From Pusillimonas sp044464525 (GTDB lineage Bacteria; Pseudomonadota; Gammaproteobacteria; Burkholderiales; Burkholderiaceae_B), in the NCBI RefSeq assembly GCF_044464525.1, contig NZ_JBIQLE010000017.1, positions 14,031-78,030 on the forward strand: a stretch of DNA of 64,000 bases. The letters run 5' to 3'. Under the pieces are notes generated by a model. That model had not been told where the DNA came from. It was given only the letters and a program-made list of their open reading frames with translations, and made no database searches. Positions 37,719-47,119 of this stretch are shown piece by piece (within the stretch, counting starts at the first letter, position 1; each line of letters begins with the position of its first letter). The position numbers and the translations under genes were made by a program.

Positions 37719-38717
37719 TCAGGAGGCAGTGGCTTGCAATACCACCGCTGCGATCCGTTCCGCATCGTCATAAGCCGGATTGATCAATTCTTCACCGAAC
37801 ACATCGGGATCCATTTCGCGATAGCTCCATCGCCACGATGTGGGCAGGCCGGCCAGTACCTGCTGCGCGTCGTCCAGGAAAGTGTCGCGGCCATCGACAA
37901 TTGTAGAGCCTGTATAGAGCAGCATCGTGCCCCCGGTTCTGAGGCGCGGCAAAGCCGCCCTAAGCATGGCCACCGCCAGGTCTTGTCCGTGGCTGCCCCC
38001 GCCATGACGGTATGAGCGCTTTAATGAGTCGTTCAGGTAAGGCGGATTCGCCACGACTAGGTCGAAATCGCCGTCGACTCCGGACAGCATATTGCTTTGG
38101 CAGGTTCTTACGTTGCGTGTGCCCGCAATCGCTGCATTGACCCCGGCCAGGCGCAGGGCTTGTATATTGATGTCTCCGGCCCAGATTTCGGCCTCGGGCC
38201 AGGCCAAGGCGACCCGCAAAGCGCCGGCGCCGGTGCCGCAGCCCATGTCCATGGCACGCTGCAGCGGCATTTCGCGTTTTTCAAGGTATTGTCCGATCGA
38301 TTGCGCAAAACGATAGGTGTCGGGCCCGAAGAAAACGGCATCCGGATCCGTGGTGGGGTGGGCGGTATGCCAGCAAAGCAGTCCATTCAACGACGAAAGA
38401 CGCAGCCGGCTGCGCCAGCCGTCGCCTGATGGCTCGAGCATGTCGGCGTCTCGCATCAGTTCGAACACCTGTGGCGGCAACAAACCGGTTTTAAACGGGC
38501 GGCTCCAGCCCAATACCCCGCGCAAGTCTTCGGCCCAGATGTTGCCGGGCCTGGCGTTGACACGCTCGTGCGTGGCTGGAGTGGGTGTGATGAAGTGGTA
38601 GCCCAGCTCGCGTACGGCGAACGCCAGGCGCACGAGTGCGTGTTCGGATTTGGAAAGTGCGGCGTGGGGATCAAGGGCCATGGCGCCGGTATTGTCTGTT
38701 AAACGAGTGCTCAACAT
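37719..38717 (-). CDS. Class I SAM methyltransferase with NPPY motif
   Basis: The protein has about 332 residues from 38717. The N-terminal part (about 1-140) has no known motif. The C-terminal part has motif I MDMGCGTGAGALRVAL, then VANPPYLND. The NPPY motif marks enzymes that methylate nitrogen of amide or exocyclic amine groups, as in PrmC (glutamine of release factors), RlmG or RlmF. I cannot pick the substrate. The ATG at 38681 (MALDPHAAL) is an alternative start. It is divergent from the diiron-like gene at 38811. Confidence 0.75.
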   Translation of the reverse strand: MLSTRLTDNTGAMALDPHAALSKSEHALVRLAFAVRELGYHFITPTPATHERVNARPGNIWAEDLRGVLGWSRPFKTGLLPPQVFELMRDADMLEPSGDGWRSRLRLSSLNGLLCWHTAHPTTDPDAVFFGPDTYRFAQSIGQYLEKREMPLQRAMDMGCGTGAGALRVALAWPEAEIWAGDINIQALRLAGVNAAIAGTRNVRTCQSNMLSGVDGDFDLVVANPPYLNDSLKRSYRHGGGSHGQDLAVAMLRAALPRLRTGGTMLLYTGSTIVDGRDTFLDDAQQVLAGLPTSWRWSYREMDPDVFGEELINPAYDDAERIAAVVLQATAS

Positions 38718-38810
38718 AGCATGCCATCTGCGGCGGACACAATTGCGAGGGCGGGCATGGCGATTGCTTGGTGGCGACATGGCCCCGAGGGGCGTCAGGA
38801 GCCGTAGATC

Positions 38811-40241
38811 ATGTCAGCTTTACCCATTCAATATGCCCAGACCGAGGCGCTCGCCGGGCGAACGGCGCGCGATTTATACCACGCCTTGTATGCGAGCGAG
38901 CCCGCAGATGCCGTCTGTGAAGCCTCGCGGGTTTATTTACAAGGTTGCCTCGAGCAAGGCGGGAGCTTGCCTTGCGACCTGCCGGCAGACAGTACCGGGC
39001 TGGAAGAATGGATGGCCATGCGCCACGAAGACGTGGGCCGTCAATACCTGGATTATCTTGCCCAGCGCAAGGCGGGGGCGCCCAGGCGGTACTTTGCGAA
39101 TCGCTCCCACGTTCTGTATTTTCTACAGGGTGTTTCACCCACCAAGTTTGTCGATGGCGCATGGCTGCATGGTCTTTTGCCTCAATGGTGGGATGACCGC
39201 TATAGGGCCTTGATACGCATCTATCTCGAAGAGTTGGGCGAAGGCCGGGCTGCGGACAACCATGTGGCCATGTATCGCCGGCTGTTGGCTGTAAACGGAT
39301 GTGAGCACATCATGCCGCTGTCGGACGGCCATTATGTGCAAGGGGCGATACAACTAAGCCTGGCGCGCAACGCGGCTCATTTCATGCCGGAGGTCGTGGG
39401 GTTCAATCTGGGGTACGAGCAACTGCCCTTGCATTTGCTGATCACGACACACGAGCTGAAGGAACTGGGCGTCGATTCTTATTACTTTCAAGTCCACGCC
39501 ACGGTCGACAATGCTGCGACGGGCCATGCGCGTAAGGCGCTGGAGTCGGTAAGGGGGTTGTGTCCCACGGGCATGGATGAGCGTCGTTATTACGAACGCG
39601 TCAAGCGCGGCTACCTGTTGAACGACCTGGGAGAGAGCACTGTCTCGGTTATTGAATCATTCGATCTCGATGAAGAAATGACCCGGGTTCTGGCCGAAAA
39701 AGGTGTTCATGGCCGACACATGCATTCTGACTATTGCAAGGTGGGCGGGCGTACCGTTAACGAATGGCTATCCAGCGCACAGGCCATTCCGCTGTTCCTT
39801 CACGAACTCGAGCGTTACGGTTGGATCAGGCGAAACACCGACCCGGCCCAGAGCCGATTCTGGCGCCTGCTTGATGAGGGCGCCGACATGTTCGGGGTGT
39901 TCAGTGCGTACGAGCGGCAGGTTATCTACGACTGGATCGCCGGCACATGGCAGCCCGGCCGCGAGAACCGCAGGACCGCCGCTGAAGCGGTCTGCGGAGA
40001 CAGGAACTTGTCGCGACGCCTGGTCGGCCTGGGAGCCGGCTCTTGCGATGCGTCGCTTTCCACCCAGCTGGAAGGTGATTTCGGCATGGAAATGCGCGAT
40101 TTCGAAAGCGAGGTGATGCAAGCGCACAGCAAGCGGGAACTGATGCCCAGGCTTGCCGCAATGATGGATCCCTCCCTGCATCACACTCCGGTGGGCCTGG
40201 CGGCCACGCGCATGTTCGGCCGCTTGCTGGACACGGCCTAG
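38811..40241 (+). CDS. Haem-oxygenase-like putative diiron enzyme (iron-containing redox family)
   Basis: This 476-residue protein resembles the iron-containing redox (haem-oxygenase-like diiron) family. Candidate ligands lie in two helices: Glu140/Glu141 and His151 (YLEELGEGRAADNHVAMY), and His229, Asp233 and His239 (YYFQVHATVDNAATGHARKAL), with Glu203 before them. The H-x3-D spacing fits, but the next histidine is farther away than the H-x3-D-x2-H I recall for SznF-type enzymes. Residues about 250-476 form a second half of unknown function (HGRHMHSDYC, MFGVFSAYERQVIYDWI). AGGAG precedes the ATG. Its partners and substrate are unknown. Confidence 0.65.
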   Translation: MSALPIQYAQTEALAGRTARDLYHALYASEPADAVCEASRVYLQGCLEQGGSLPCDLPADSTGLEEWMAMRHEDVGRQYLDYLAQRKAGAPRRYFANRSHVLYFLQGVSPTKFVDGAWLHGLLPQWWDDRYRALIRIYLEELGEGRAADNHVAMYRRLLAVNGCEHIMPLSDGHYVQGAIQLSLARNAAHFMPEVVGFNLGYEQLPLHLLITTHELKELGVDSYYFQVHATVDNAATGHARKALESVRGLCPTGMDERRYYERVKRGYLLNDLGESTVSVIESFDLDEEMTRVLAEKGVHGRHMHSDYCKVGGRTVNEWLSSAQAIPLFLHELERYGWIRRNTDPAQSRFWRLLDEGADMFGVFSAYERQVIYDWIAGTWQPGRENRRTAAEAVCGDRNLSRRLVGLGAGSCDASLSTQLEGDFGMEMRDFESEVMQAHSKRELMPRLAAMMDPSLHHTPVGLAATRMFGRLLDTA

Positions 40242-40387
40242 GGGCGGCGGGGGCGAAAAGTGCAGGACGGTTGACGACACGATCCGACCGGTGGGATTTG
40301 ACGCGCTCGAGCCAGTTGGAAGGGTGGGTTTCAAGACTACGGCTTTATGTTCGATAATATGGTTTTTCCAGCATTTATCGTTGAGTC

Positions 40388-41071
40388 ATGGTTGAAACCT
40401 CTTCCCGCACCGAGTTCGTTCGTTTTTCACTAGAGCAGGGCGTATTGCGCTTTGGCCAGTTCAAGGTCAAGTCAGGGCGGGTCAGTCCTTATTTTTTCAA
40501 TGCCGGCTTGTTCAATTCGGGGTCGTCAGTGGGCCGGTTAGCCGGTTTCTACGCCGAGGCATTGATCAAATCGGGGGTGCAGTTCGACATGCTGTTCGGC
40601 CCCGCCTACAAGGGCATCCCTCTTGCCACCGCCACGGCGGTGGCATTGGCAAGCCACCCGGCCACTGCCGAGCGCCACATACCATTTGCCTTCAATCGCA
40701 AAGAGGCCAAAGACCATGGCGAGGGCGGCGTACTTGTCGGTGCGCCGCTGCAAGGAAGGGTCGTGATCATCGATGACGTGATCACCGCCGGAACCTCGGT
40801 GCGCGAGTCGGTCCAGATCATCCGGCAGGCGGGGGCGCAGCCCGCCGCCGTGCTGATTGCGCTTGACCGTATGGAGCGCGCAGGCGCAGACGACGCCCTG
40901 TCCAGCCATTCCGCCGTGCAAGATGTCGCCAACACCTACGGCATACCGGTGGTAAGCATCGCTTCATTGGGCGACATCATGGCGTTGATGGACGGCGATT
41001 CGCAGTTTGGCGAACATCGCGACGCCGTGGCCTTGTACCGCGACAAGTACGGCGTCAGCCAAGACGCTTGA
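40388..41071 (+). CDS. pyrE: Orotate phosphoribosyltransferase
   Basis: This 227-residue enzyme joins orotate to PRPP, giving OMP in pyrimidine synthesis. It has the KSGRVSPYFFNAG start, GPAYKGIPLA, the mobile loop FNRKEAKDHGEGG and the PRPP motif VVIIDDVITAGTSVRES. A GATAAT -10-like element lies near 40355. It is convergent with gatB. Confidence 0.95.
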   Translation: MVETSSRTEFVRFSLEQGVLRFGQFKVKSGRVSPYFFNAGLFNSGSSVGRLAGFYAEALIKSGVQFDMLFGPAYKGIPLATATAVALASHPATAERHIPFAFNRKEAKDHGEGGVLVGAPLQGRVVIIDDVITAGTSVRESVQIIRQAGAQPAAVLIALDRMERAGADDALSSHSAVQDVANTYGIPVVSIASLGDIMALMDGDSQFGEHRDAVALYRDKYGVSQDA

Positions 41072-41075
41072 ACGA

Positions 41076-42530
41076 TCAGCCGAGCTTTTCCTTCAGCAGC
41101 TGGTTCACCTGCTGAGGGTTGGCTTTGCCCTTGGCCGCCTTCATGATCTGGCCAACCAGCGAGTTGAAGGCCTTGTCCCTGCCGGCGCGATACTGCTCGA
41201 CGATGGCCGGATTTGCAGCCAGTACCTCGTCTATCATGGCGCCGATGGCGCCCGAGTCGCTAATCTGTTTTAGTCCGCGCGCCTCGATGATCGCGTCGGG
41301 ATCGCCGCCGTGTTCTCCGTCCCACATCGCCCCGAAGACGTCGCGGGCGATTTTATTTGAGACGGTGCCGTCGACGATGCGGCCGATCAGGGCGGCGAGC
41401 GCCGTCGGCGCGACCCGGCTTTGAGCGATGTCGATCTCGTCGCGGTTGAGGGCGGCGGAAAGCTCGCCAAGTATCCAGTTGGCGGCCAGCTTGGCCTGCC
41501 CTTGTGGGACATGTTGGGCTGTTTGTTCGAAATAATCGGCGTAGGCGCGGTCCATGGTCAGTTGGGCGGCATCGTAGCTGGTCAGGCCAAGATCGTCCTC
41601 GAACCGCCGGCGCTTTGCTGCAGGCAATTCCGGCAGGTGGGACTTGACGCGCTCAATCCAGTCTGCCGTGACCACCAGCGGGGGCAGGTCTGGGTCGGGA
41701 AAGTAGCGGTAATCGTCGGAATCTTCTTTGCTGCGCATGCTGCGTGTTTCGTCGCGATCGGCATCATAAAGACGGGTTTCCTGGCGTACCGTGCCGCCAT
41801 CTTCGATGAGTTCGATCTGGCGCCGGGCCTCGTACTGGATCGCGCGCTCGAGAAAGCGGAAAGAGTTGAGGTTCTTTATTTCACACCGGGTGCCAAGCTC
41901 GGTTTGTCCCTTGGGGCGTACAGATACGTTGGCATCGCAGCGGAACGAGCCCTCTTGCATATTGCCGTCGCAAATGCCCAGCCAGACAACCAGCGAGTGC
42001 AGGGTGCGCGCGTACGCAACGGCCTCGGCCGCCGAACGCATCTCGGGCTCGGACACGATTTCGAGCAAGGGCGTGCCCGCGCGGTTCAAGTCGATGCCGG
42101 TGGAGGATTCACCGTGCGGACCGGTGAAATTCTCGTGCAGCGACTTGCCGGCGTCTTCTTCAAGGTGGGCACGGGTAAGGTTGACCGTGTGCTCTTGCTC
42201 GCCGACAAAGAAACGCAGCGATCCGCCCTGAACCACGGGAAGCTCGAATTGGCTGATCTGGTAGTTCTTTGGCAGGTCGGGATAAAAGTAATTTTTGCGC
42301 GCAAATACAGACCGGGGAGCGATCTGGGCGCCAATGGCCAGGCCAAAGCGAATGGCATGCTCGACCGCGCCGCGATTGAGCACCGGCAGGCTGCCGGGCA
42401 AGGCCATGTCGACCTCATTGGCTTGCGTGTTGGGCGCAGCGCCGAAGCGGGTGCTGCTGTTCGAGAAAATTTTTGACTCAGTGGCCAGTTGGGTGTGTGT
42501 CTCGAGCCCAATGACGATTTCCCATTCCAT
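41076..42530 (-). CDS. gatB: Aspartyl/glutamyl-tRNA amidotransferase subunit B
   Basis: This 484-residue protein binds Glu-tRNA(Gln) or Asp-tRNA(Asn) and activates it for amidation. It starts with WEIVIGLETHTQLATESKIFSNS, has the FYPDLPKNYQISQFELPV region, and ends in the tRNA-binding YqeY-like tail (GQIMKAAKGKANPQQVNQLLKEKLG). Its ATG shares a base with the gatA stop (TAATG). Confidence 0.97.
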   Translation of the reverse strand: MEWEIVIGLETHTQLATESKIFSNSSTRFGAAPNTQANEVDMALPGSLPVLNRGAVEHAIRFGLAIGAQIAPRSVFARKNYFYPDLPKNYQISQFELPVVQGGSLRFFVGEQEHTVNLTRAHLEEDAGKSLHENFTGPHGESSTGIDLNRAGTPLLEIVSEPEMRSAAEAVAYARTLHSLVVWLGICDGNMQEGSFRCDANVSVRPKGQTELGTRCEIKNLNSFRFLERAIQYEARRQIELIEDGGTVRQETRLYDADRDETRSMRSKEDSDDYRYFPDPDLPPLVVTADWIERVKSHLPELPAAKRRRFEDDLGLTSYDAAQLTMDRAYADYFEQTAQHVPQGQAKLAANWILGELSAALNRDEIDIAQSRVAPTALAALIGRIVDGTVSNKIARDVFGAMWDGEHGGDPDAIIEARGLKQISDSGAIGAMIDEVLAANPAIVEQYRAGRDKAFNSLVGQIMKAAKGKANPQQVNQLLKEKLG

Positions 42531-44062
42531 TATTGCTGTTCCGGTGTACGTTGATGCCAGTCGGTTGTTTGCTGGAAACGGTCGGCGATGGCCAGCAAGC
42601 GGCCTTCATCGAAATAGTTGCCGATAAGCTGAAGGCCGATGGGCAGTGGCTTGGACCCCTGGCTGAAGCCGCAAGGAATTGACATGGCGGGCAGCCCGGC
42701 CAGGCTGACTCCCAGTGTGTAGATGTCGGCCAGCCAATCGGCGGTGGGGTCATCTCGATTTTCGCCGATGCGTTTGGCGACGGTGGGCGTGACCGGCCCC
42801 ATGATGACGTCGCATTGCTCGGCAAAAGCTTGTTGGAAGTCGTTGGCGATCATGCGTCGAACGCGCTGTGCTTGCAGATAGTAGGCGTCGTAGTAGCCGT
42901 GACACAGCACATAGGTGCCCACCAGTATGCGGCGCAGAACCTCGGGGCCGAAGCCTTCGGCGCGCGAACGGCTGGTCATGTCGGCAAGGTCGGTGTAAGA
43001 ATCAGTGCGATGGCCGTAGCGTACGCCGTCATAACGCGACAGGTTGCTGGAGGCTTCGGCCGGCGCGATCACATAGTAGGCGGGTATGGAGAACTTGGTG
43101 CGGGGCAAGGAAATATCGACACGGCGCGCACCCAGCGATTCGTAGGTTTGCAGCGCGGCTTCCACGGCCTGGGCAATTTCTGAGGACAAGCCTTCGTTGA
43201 AAAACTCGGCAGGCACACCGATGCGCAGCCCTTGAAGCGGCTTGGCGCCCCCCGCCTGTTGCTCGGCCACGGCGGAGTCGAACGCCGCCCGGATGCGACC
43301 GGGCTGGTTGGGCGCCGCGTCGCATTCGGCCAGGCTGGTGGCGTCGCGCTCGTCGAATGCGCTGATGGGGTCGAGCAGTTCGAGTAGATCACGCGCATGG
43401 CGCGCAAGAGGGCCCGCTTGGTCGAGGCTGGAACCGTAGGCCACCATGCCGAAACGCGAAACAGTTCCGTACGTGGGCTTGATGCCGCTGACACCGCACA
43501 AGGCCGCCGGTTGGCGCACCGAGCCGCCGGTGTCGGTACCCGTTGAGGCGATGACCAGGCCGGCCGCGACCGCTACGGCCGAGCCGCCGGACGAGCCGCC
43601 CGGCACGACGTCGAGGTTCCAGGGATTGCGAGCGGGGCCGAAGGCGGAGTTTTCGTTGCCGGAGCCCATGGCGAACTCGTCGCAGTTGAGCTTGCCCAGC
43701 GAGACGGCGCCCGCCTGCTCCAGCAAAGACACCACCGTGGCGTCGAAGGGGCTGGTGTAGTTGGCCAGCATCTTGCTGGCTGCCGTGGTGCGCCATCCGC
43801 GTGTTGCGAAAACGTCTTTGTGCGCGATGGGGACGCCGGCCAGTGGGCCGCCCCGGCCCTGGGCCAACAAGGCGTCGGCCTGTTTGGCCTGGGCGCGGGT
43901 AAGCTCGGGGTCGACGTGCAGAAACGCATTCAGGTCGGCCCGGGCCTGGATGGCTTCGAGGGCGCTGTCGGCGAGTTCGAGGGCGCTGACCTTGCGCTGG
44001 GCAAGCGCGGTGCGTAGCGCTTCGATGGAATCGAATTCGGAATGTAAAGGCATGTTGGACAT
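42530..44062 (-). CDS. gatA: Aspartyl/glutamyl-tRNA amidotransferase subunit A
   Basis: This 510-residue amidase releases ammonia from glutamine for the GatCAB complex. The catalytic Ser-cisSer-Lys triad is represented by the lysine in GVPIAHKDVFATRG, the serine in GGSSGGSAVAVAAG and the second serine in GTDTGGSVRQPAALCG. Length is a little over the usual 485. It is second in gatC-gatA-gatB. Confidence 0.97.
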   Translation of the reverse strand: MSNMPLHSEFDSIEALRTALAQRKVSALELADSALEAIQARADLNAFLHVDPELTRAQAKQADALLAQGRGGPLAGVPIAHKDVFATRGWRTTAASKMLANYTSPFDATVVSLLEQAGAVSLGKLNCDEFAMGSGNENSAFGPARNPWNLDVVPGGSSGGSAVAVAAGLVIASTGTDTGGSVRQPAALCGVSGIKPTYGTVSRFGMVAYGSSLDQAGPLARHARDLLELLDPISAFDERDATSLAECDAAPNQPGRIRAAFDSAVAEQQAGGAKPLQGLRIGVPAEFFNEGLSSEIAQAVEAALQTYESLGARRVDISLPRTKFSIPAYYVIAPAEASSNLSRYDGVRYGHRTDSYTDLADMTSRSRAEGFGPEVLRRILVGTYVLCHGYYDAYYLQAQRVRRMIANDFQQAFAEQCDVIMGPVTPTVAKRIGENRDDPTADWLADIYTLGVSLAGLPAMSIPCGFSQGSKPLPIGLQLIGNYFDEGRLLAIADRFQQTTDWHQRTPEQQ

Positions 44063-44064
44063 GG

Positions 44065-44370
44065 TTATTCGATGACCGTAGGCACGAGAAACAGGCCCTG
44101 CGCCGTGGCGGGTGCGTTGGCCATGAGGGCTTCGCGCTGCGTTTCGGCGCCCGGCGAGGCCTGGTCGTCGCGCAGGCGCAGGCTGATGTCCTGGTGCGCG
44201 GACAGCGGATGAGCAAGCGGTTCGACGCCCTGTGTGTCGACAGCCTGAAGCTGCTCGATCAGGTCGAGGATTCCGTTCAGTTCCACACGGGTTCGTTCGG
44301 ATTGCTCAGCAGAGAGGGTAATGCGCGCCAGGTTGGCGATGCGCGCGACGTCTTGATCGGAGATAGACAT
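44065..44370 (-). CDS. gatC: Aspartyl/glutamyl-tRNA amidotransferase subunit C
   Basis: This 101-residue subunit stabilises the A-B interface. It has DQDVARIANLARITLSAEQ and ..GILDLIEQLQAVDTQGVEPLAHPL. It is the first gene of the gatCAB operon and diverges from mreB across a 149-base gap. A TATAAT sequence lies in that gap near 44447 on the minus strand, without a good -35 partner. Confidence 0.96.
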   Translation of the reverse strand: MSISDQDVARIANLARITLSAEQSERTRVELNGILDLIEQLQAVDTQGVEPLAHPLSAHQDISLRLRDDQASPGAETQREALMANAPATAQGLFLVPTVIE

Positions 44371-44519
44371 GAAGTGGTCTTGTCAGAGTACGCTCTTTTT
44401 ACGTTAAGGAGCGGTAAATGAGTACTAAGTTAGGCAAATTATAAGTTATCATTGAAAGCTTAGCCGTCAGTGGCTAGCGGTTCTTCTTTGTATTCCAATT
44501 CTTCAGACACCTTCAGCTC

Positions 44520-45563
44520 ATGTTCGGATTTCTGCGTAGTTATTTTTCCAGCGATATGGCGATCGACCTGGGCACCGCCAATACGCTCATTTATGTCCGA
44601 GGCAAGGGTATTGTGCTTGATGAGCCGTCTGTAGTGGCCATACGGCACGACGGCGGCGCCAGCGGCAAAAAAATCATCCAGGCTGTGGGTCGAGAGGCCA
44701 AGCAGATGCTCGGGCGTGTGCCCGGCAATATCGAGGCCATCCGGCCCATGAAAGACGGCGTCATCGCCGACTTCACCGTTACCGAGCAGATGCTCAAGCA
44801 GTTCATTCGCATGGTGCATCCGCGCAGCATGTTCGCACCCAGTCCGCGCATCATCGTTTGCGTTCCTTGCGGCTCCACCCAGGTCGAACGGCGCGCCATT
44901 CGTGAGTCGGCCCTTGGGGCGGGGGCAAGCCAGGTTTTTCTTATCGAAGAACCCATGGCGGCCGCCATCGGTGCGGGCTTGGCGGTTTCCGACGCCAGCG
45001 GCTCCATGGTTGTCGACATCGGCGGCGGCACCACCGAGGTTGCGGTTATTTCTCTGGGCGGCATGGTCTACAAAGGTTCGGTGCGGGTCGGCGGCGACAA
45101 GTTCGACGAAGCCATCATCAACTACATCCGTCGCAACTATGGCATGCTGATCGGCGAACCCACCGCCGAGCTCATCAAGAAAGAAATCGGTTCGGCGTTC
45201 CCAGGGGCCCAAATCCGCGAAATCGAAGTCAAGGGGCGCAATCTGTCCGAAGGCGTGCCGCGCAGCTTTACGGTGTCGTCCAACGAAATCCTCGAATCGC
45301 TTACCGACCCCCTTAATCAGATTGTTTCCGCTGTGAAGACGGCGCTTGAGCAAACCCCCCCCGAACTGGGCGCCGATATTACCGATAAAGGCATTGCCCT
45401 GACAGGCGGCGGCGCGTTGCTGGCCGACCTCGATCGTTTGCTTCAAGAAGAAACCGGCCTGCCGGTCGTGGTGGCCGAAGATCCGCTCACCTGCGTGGTG
45501 CGCGGTTGCGGCGAAGCCCTCGAGCACCTCGAGAGGCTTGGCACCGTTTTCATTTATGATTGA
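44520..45563 (+). CDS. mreB: Rod shape-determining actin MreB
   Basis: This 347-residue actin homologue guides lateral wall synthesis. The N-terminal amphipathic MFGFLRSYFSSD is followed by the phosphate-1 motif AIDLGTANTLIYVRGKGIVL, then GSMVVDIGGGTTEVAVISLGG, and TGGGALLADLDRLLQEET. The ATG at 44520 lacks a strong ribosome site. It heads mreBCD-mrdA-rodA. Confidence 0.97.
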   Translation: MFGFLRSYFSSDMAIDLGTANTLIYVRGKGIVLDEPSVVAIRHDGGASGKKIIQAVGREAKQMLGRVPGNIEAIRPMKDGVIADFTVTEQMLKQFIRMVHPRSMFAPSPRIIVCVPCGSTQVERRAIRESALGAGASQVFLIEEPMAAAIGAGLAVSDASGSMVVDIGGGTTEVAVISLGGMVYKGSVRVGGDKFDEAIINYIRRNYGMLIGEPTAELIKKEIGSAFPGAQIREIEVKGRNLSEGVPRSFTVSSNEILESLTDPLNQIVSAVKTALEQTPPELGADITDKGIALTGGGALLADLDRLLQEETGLPVVVAEDPLTCVVRGCGEALEHLERLGTVFIYD

Positions 45564-45659
45564 TGCGGGCGCCCGGCCATAGCGCCGGAGCGACGCGGTT
45601 ATTTCCAGCATTAACAGGCCCAGGCCGCCGGGCGTGTTTCCAGGCAGGCTCAACATACA

Positions 45660-46532
45660 ATGCAAGAGCAAGCGACGATCAGGCTATTCAAGCGTGGGCC
45701 GACTGCGGAGTTTCGGCTGTTTGTCTTCGTGATCTTGTCCCTGGCCCTGATCGTCATCGATGCGCGCTGGCGTGTGCTTGATCCGGCCCGAGAAGCGGTT
45801 TCGGTGGCGCTTTATCCCTTTCAGCGCGCGGTCATGATGCCGCGCGATGCCATTTCCGCAGTCAGCAACTGGACCGACGCCGCATCCACGGCGCGCACCG
45901 AGAAAGAGGCGCTTCAGCGCCAGCGTATCGAACTGGCGCAGATCGCCACGCATGCGGCCCAGCTATCGGCTGAAAATCAACAGTTGCGCCGCCTGCTTAG
46001 CGTGGCCGACATGGTGGTCCAGCCGTCGGTGGCGGTCGAGGTTCTGTACGAGCCTCCCAATGTCTTTACCCGGCATCTGGTCTTCGATAAAGGAAGGAAC
46101 AGCGGCATCATGTCCGGAATGCCCGTCATCGACGAAGGCGGGGTGGTGGGGCAGATCGTGCGGGTTACACCGTTTACCTCGGAGGCGGCCCTGATTACCG
46201 ACGAAAAAGTGTCGATACCTGTGCAGGTCTTGCGCAACGGCTTGCGCCTGATCGCGTTTGGCGGTCATCCAGGCGGCAAGGTCGAGGTGCGTTACTTGAC
46301 CAACGAAACGGACATCACGCCCGGAGACGTGCTGGTAACCAGCGGCGTGGGCGGTTTGTTTCCTGCGGGGTTGTCTGTGGCCAAGGTGGATGAAATCCAG
46401 CGCGACAATGCCTCTGGGTTCTCCAAGGCGGTCGCAACGCCGCTGTCCCATCCAGAGCGCTATCGCCATTTTCTGGTGCTTAGAGTCGAGCCCACCCTGT
46501 CTGAAGCAGTAAAGGACGAAGCCGATGGATAA
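45660..46532 (+). CDS. mreC: Rod shape-determining protein MreC
   Basis: This 290-residue protein has one N-terminal membrane span (about residues 18-34), a coiled coil with heptad spacing (about 65-110: ..KEALQRQRIELAQIATHAAQLSAENQQLRRLL) and a periplasmic beta domain with DKGRNSGIMSGMPVIDEGGVVGQIV. It links MreB to PBP2. The stop overlaps mreD by 8 bases. Confidence 0.95.
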   Translation: MQEQATIRLFKRGPTAEFRLFVFVILSLALIVIDARWRVLDPAREAVSVALYPFQRAVMMPRDAISAVSNWTDAASTARTEKEALQRQRIELAQIATHAAQLSAENQQLRRLLSVADMVVQPSVAVEVLYEPPNVFTRHLVFDKGRNSGIMSGMPVIDEGGVVGQIVRVTPFTSEAALITDEKVSIPVQVLRNGLRLIAFGGHPGGKVEVRYLTNETDITPGDVLVTSGVGGLFPAGLSVAKVDEIQRDNASGFSKAVATPLSHPERYRHFLVLRVEPTLSEAVKDEADG

Positions 46533-47109
46533 GCATCGCCCGGCAGGCTCAGGCCGCCCGGGGCTTCCCGTTCAGCGCAGGCCGCTCAGTTCGCTCGAGC
46601 CCATCGACACAACGCCGTTTCGCCGGCCGTCGGGCTGGCTGTTCATCTGGTTCACCATTATCCTGGTTTGGCTGATCTCGTTGCTGCCCTGGCGCTTGTG
46701 GCAACCCGCCCCCGACCTGCTGCTGCTGGTGATCCTGTTCTGGAGCGTCAACGAGCCGCGCCGAATCGGCCTGACCACCGCTTTCATCTTCGGTTTGCTA
46801 ATGGATGTTCACGACGCCGGCCTGCTGGGTGAGCAGGCATTCACCTACGTGCTGGCGGCATACGGCGTCATTGTGCTGGCGCGGCGGCTGCAGCGGTTCA
46901 GCGCCCTGGCGCAGGCTGTGCATATACTGCCGGTGGTTGTGGCCGCCGAGGCCGCTGCGCGGCTGGTTCACGCCTGGATTGCGGGTGAATGGGCGGGCTG
47001 GGCATGGCTGTGGTCGGCGGTATTCACCGTGGCTCTCTGGCCGTTGGCCGATATTTTGCTCCACTTGCCGCAGCGGCGACAGGACGAAATAGACGCCGGC
47101 GCGGCGTAG
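46525..47109 (+). CDS. mreD: Rod shape-determining protein MreD
   Basis: This 194-residue inner-membrane protein has about five hydrophobic segments (for example WLFIWFTIILVWLISLLPW and PDLLLLVILFWSVNEP), and FIFGLLMDVHDAGLLGEQAFTYVLAAYG is the conserved MreD core. It has a longer charged N-terminus (about 35 residues) than most MreD. It overlaps mreC and is followed by mrdA after 10 bases. Confidence 0.92.
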   Translation: MDKHRPAGSGRPGLPVQRRPLSSLEPIDTTPFRRPSGWLFIWFTIILVWLISLLPWRLWQPAPDLLLLVILFWSVNEPRRIGLTTAFIFGLLMDVHDAGLLGEQAFTYVLAAYGVIVLARRLQRFSALAQAVHILPVVVAAEAAARLVHAWIAGEWAGWAWLWSAVFTVALWPLADILLHLPQRRQDEIDAGAA

Positions 47110-47119
47110 CGGACAGGCC

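Noticed and set aside
41421..42476. 351-codon frame antisense to gatB
   Set aside because: gatB is complete with all family motifs; the antisense frame has none.
44460..45671. 403-codon frame antisense to mreB
   Set aside because: It spans a conserved actin gene and has no domain or ribosome site.
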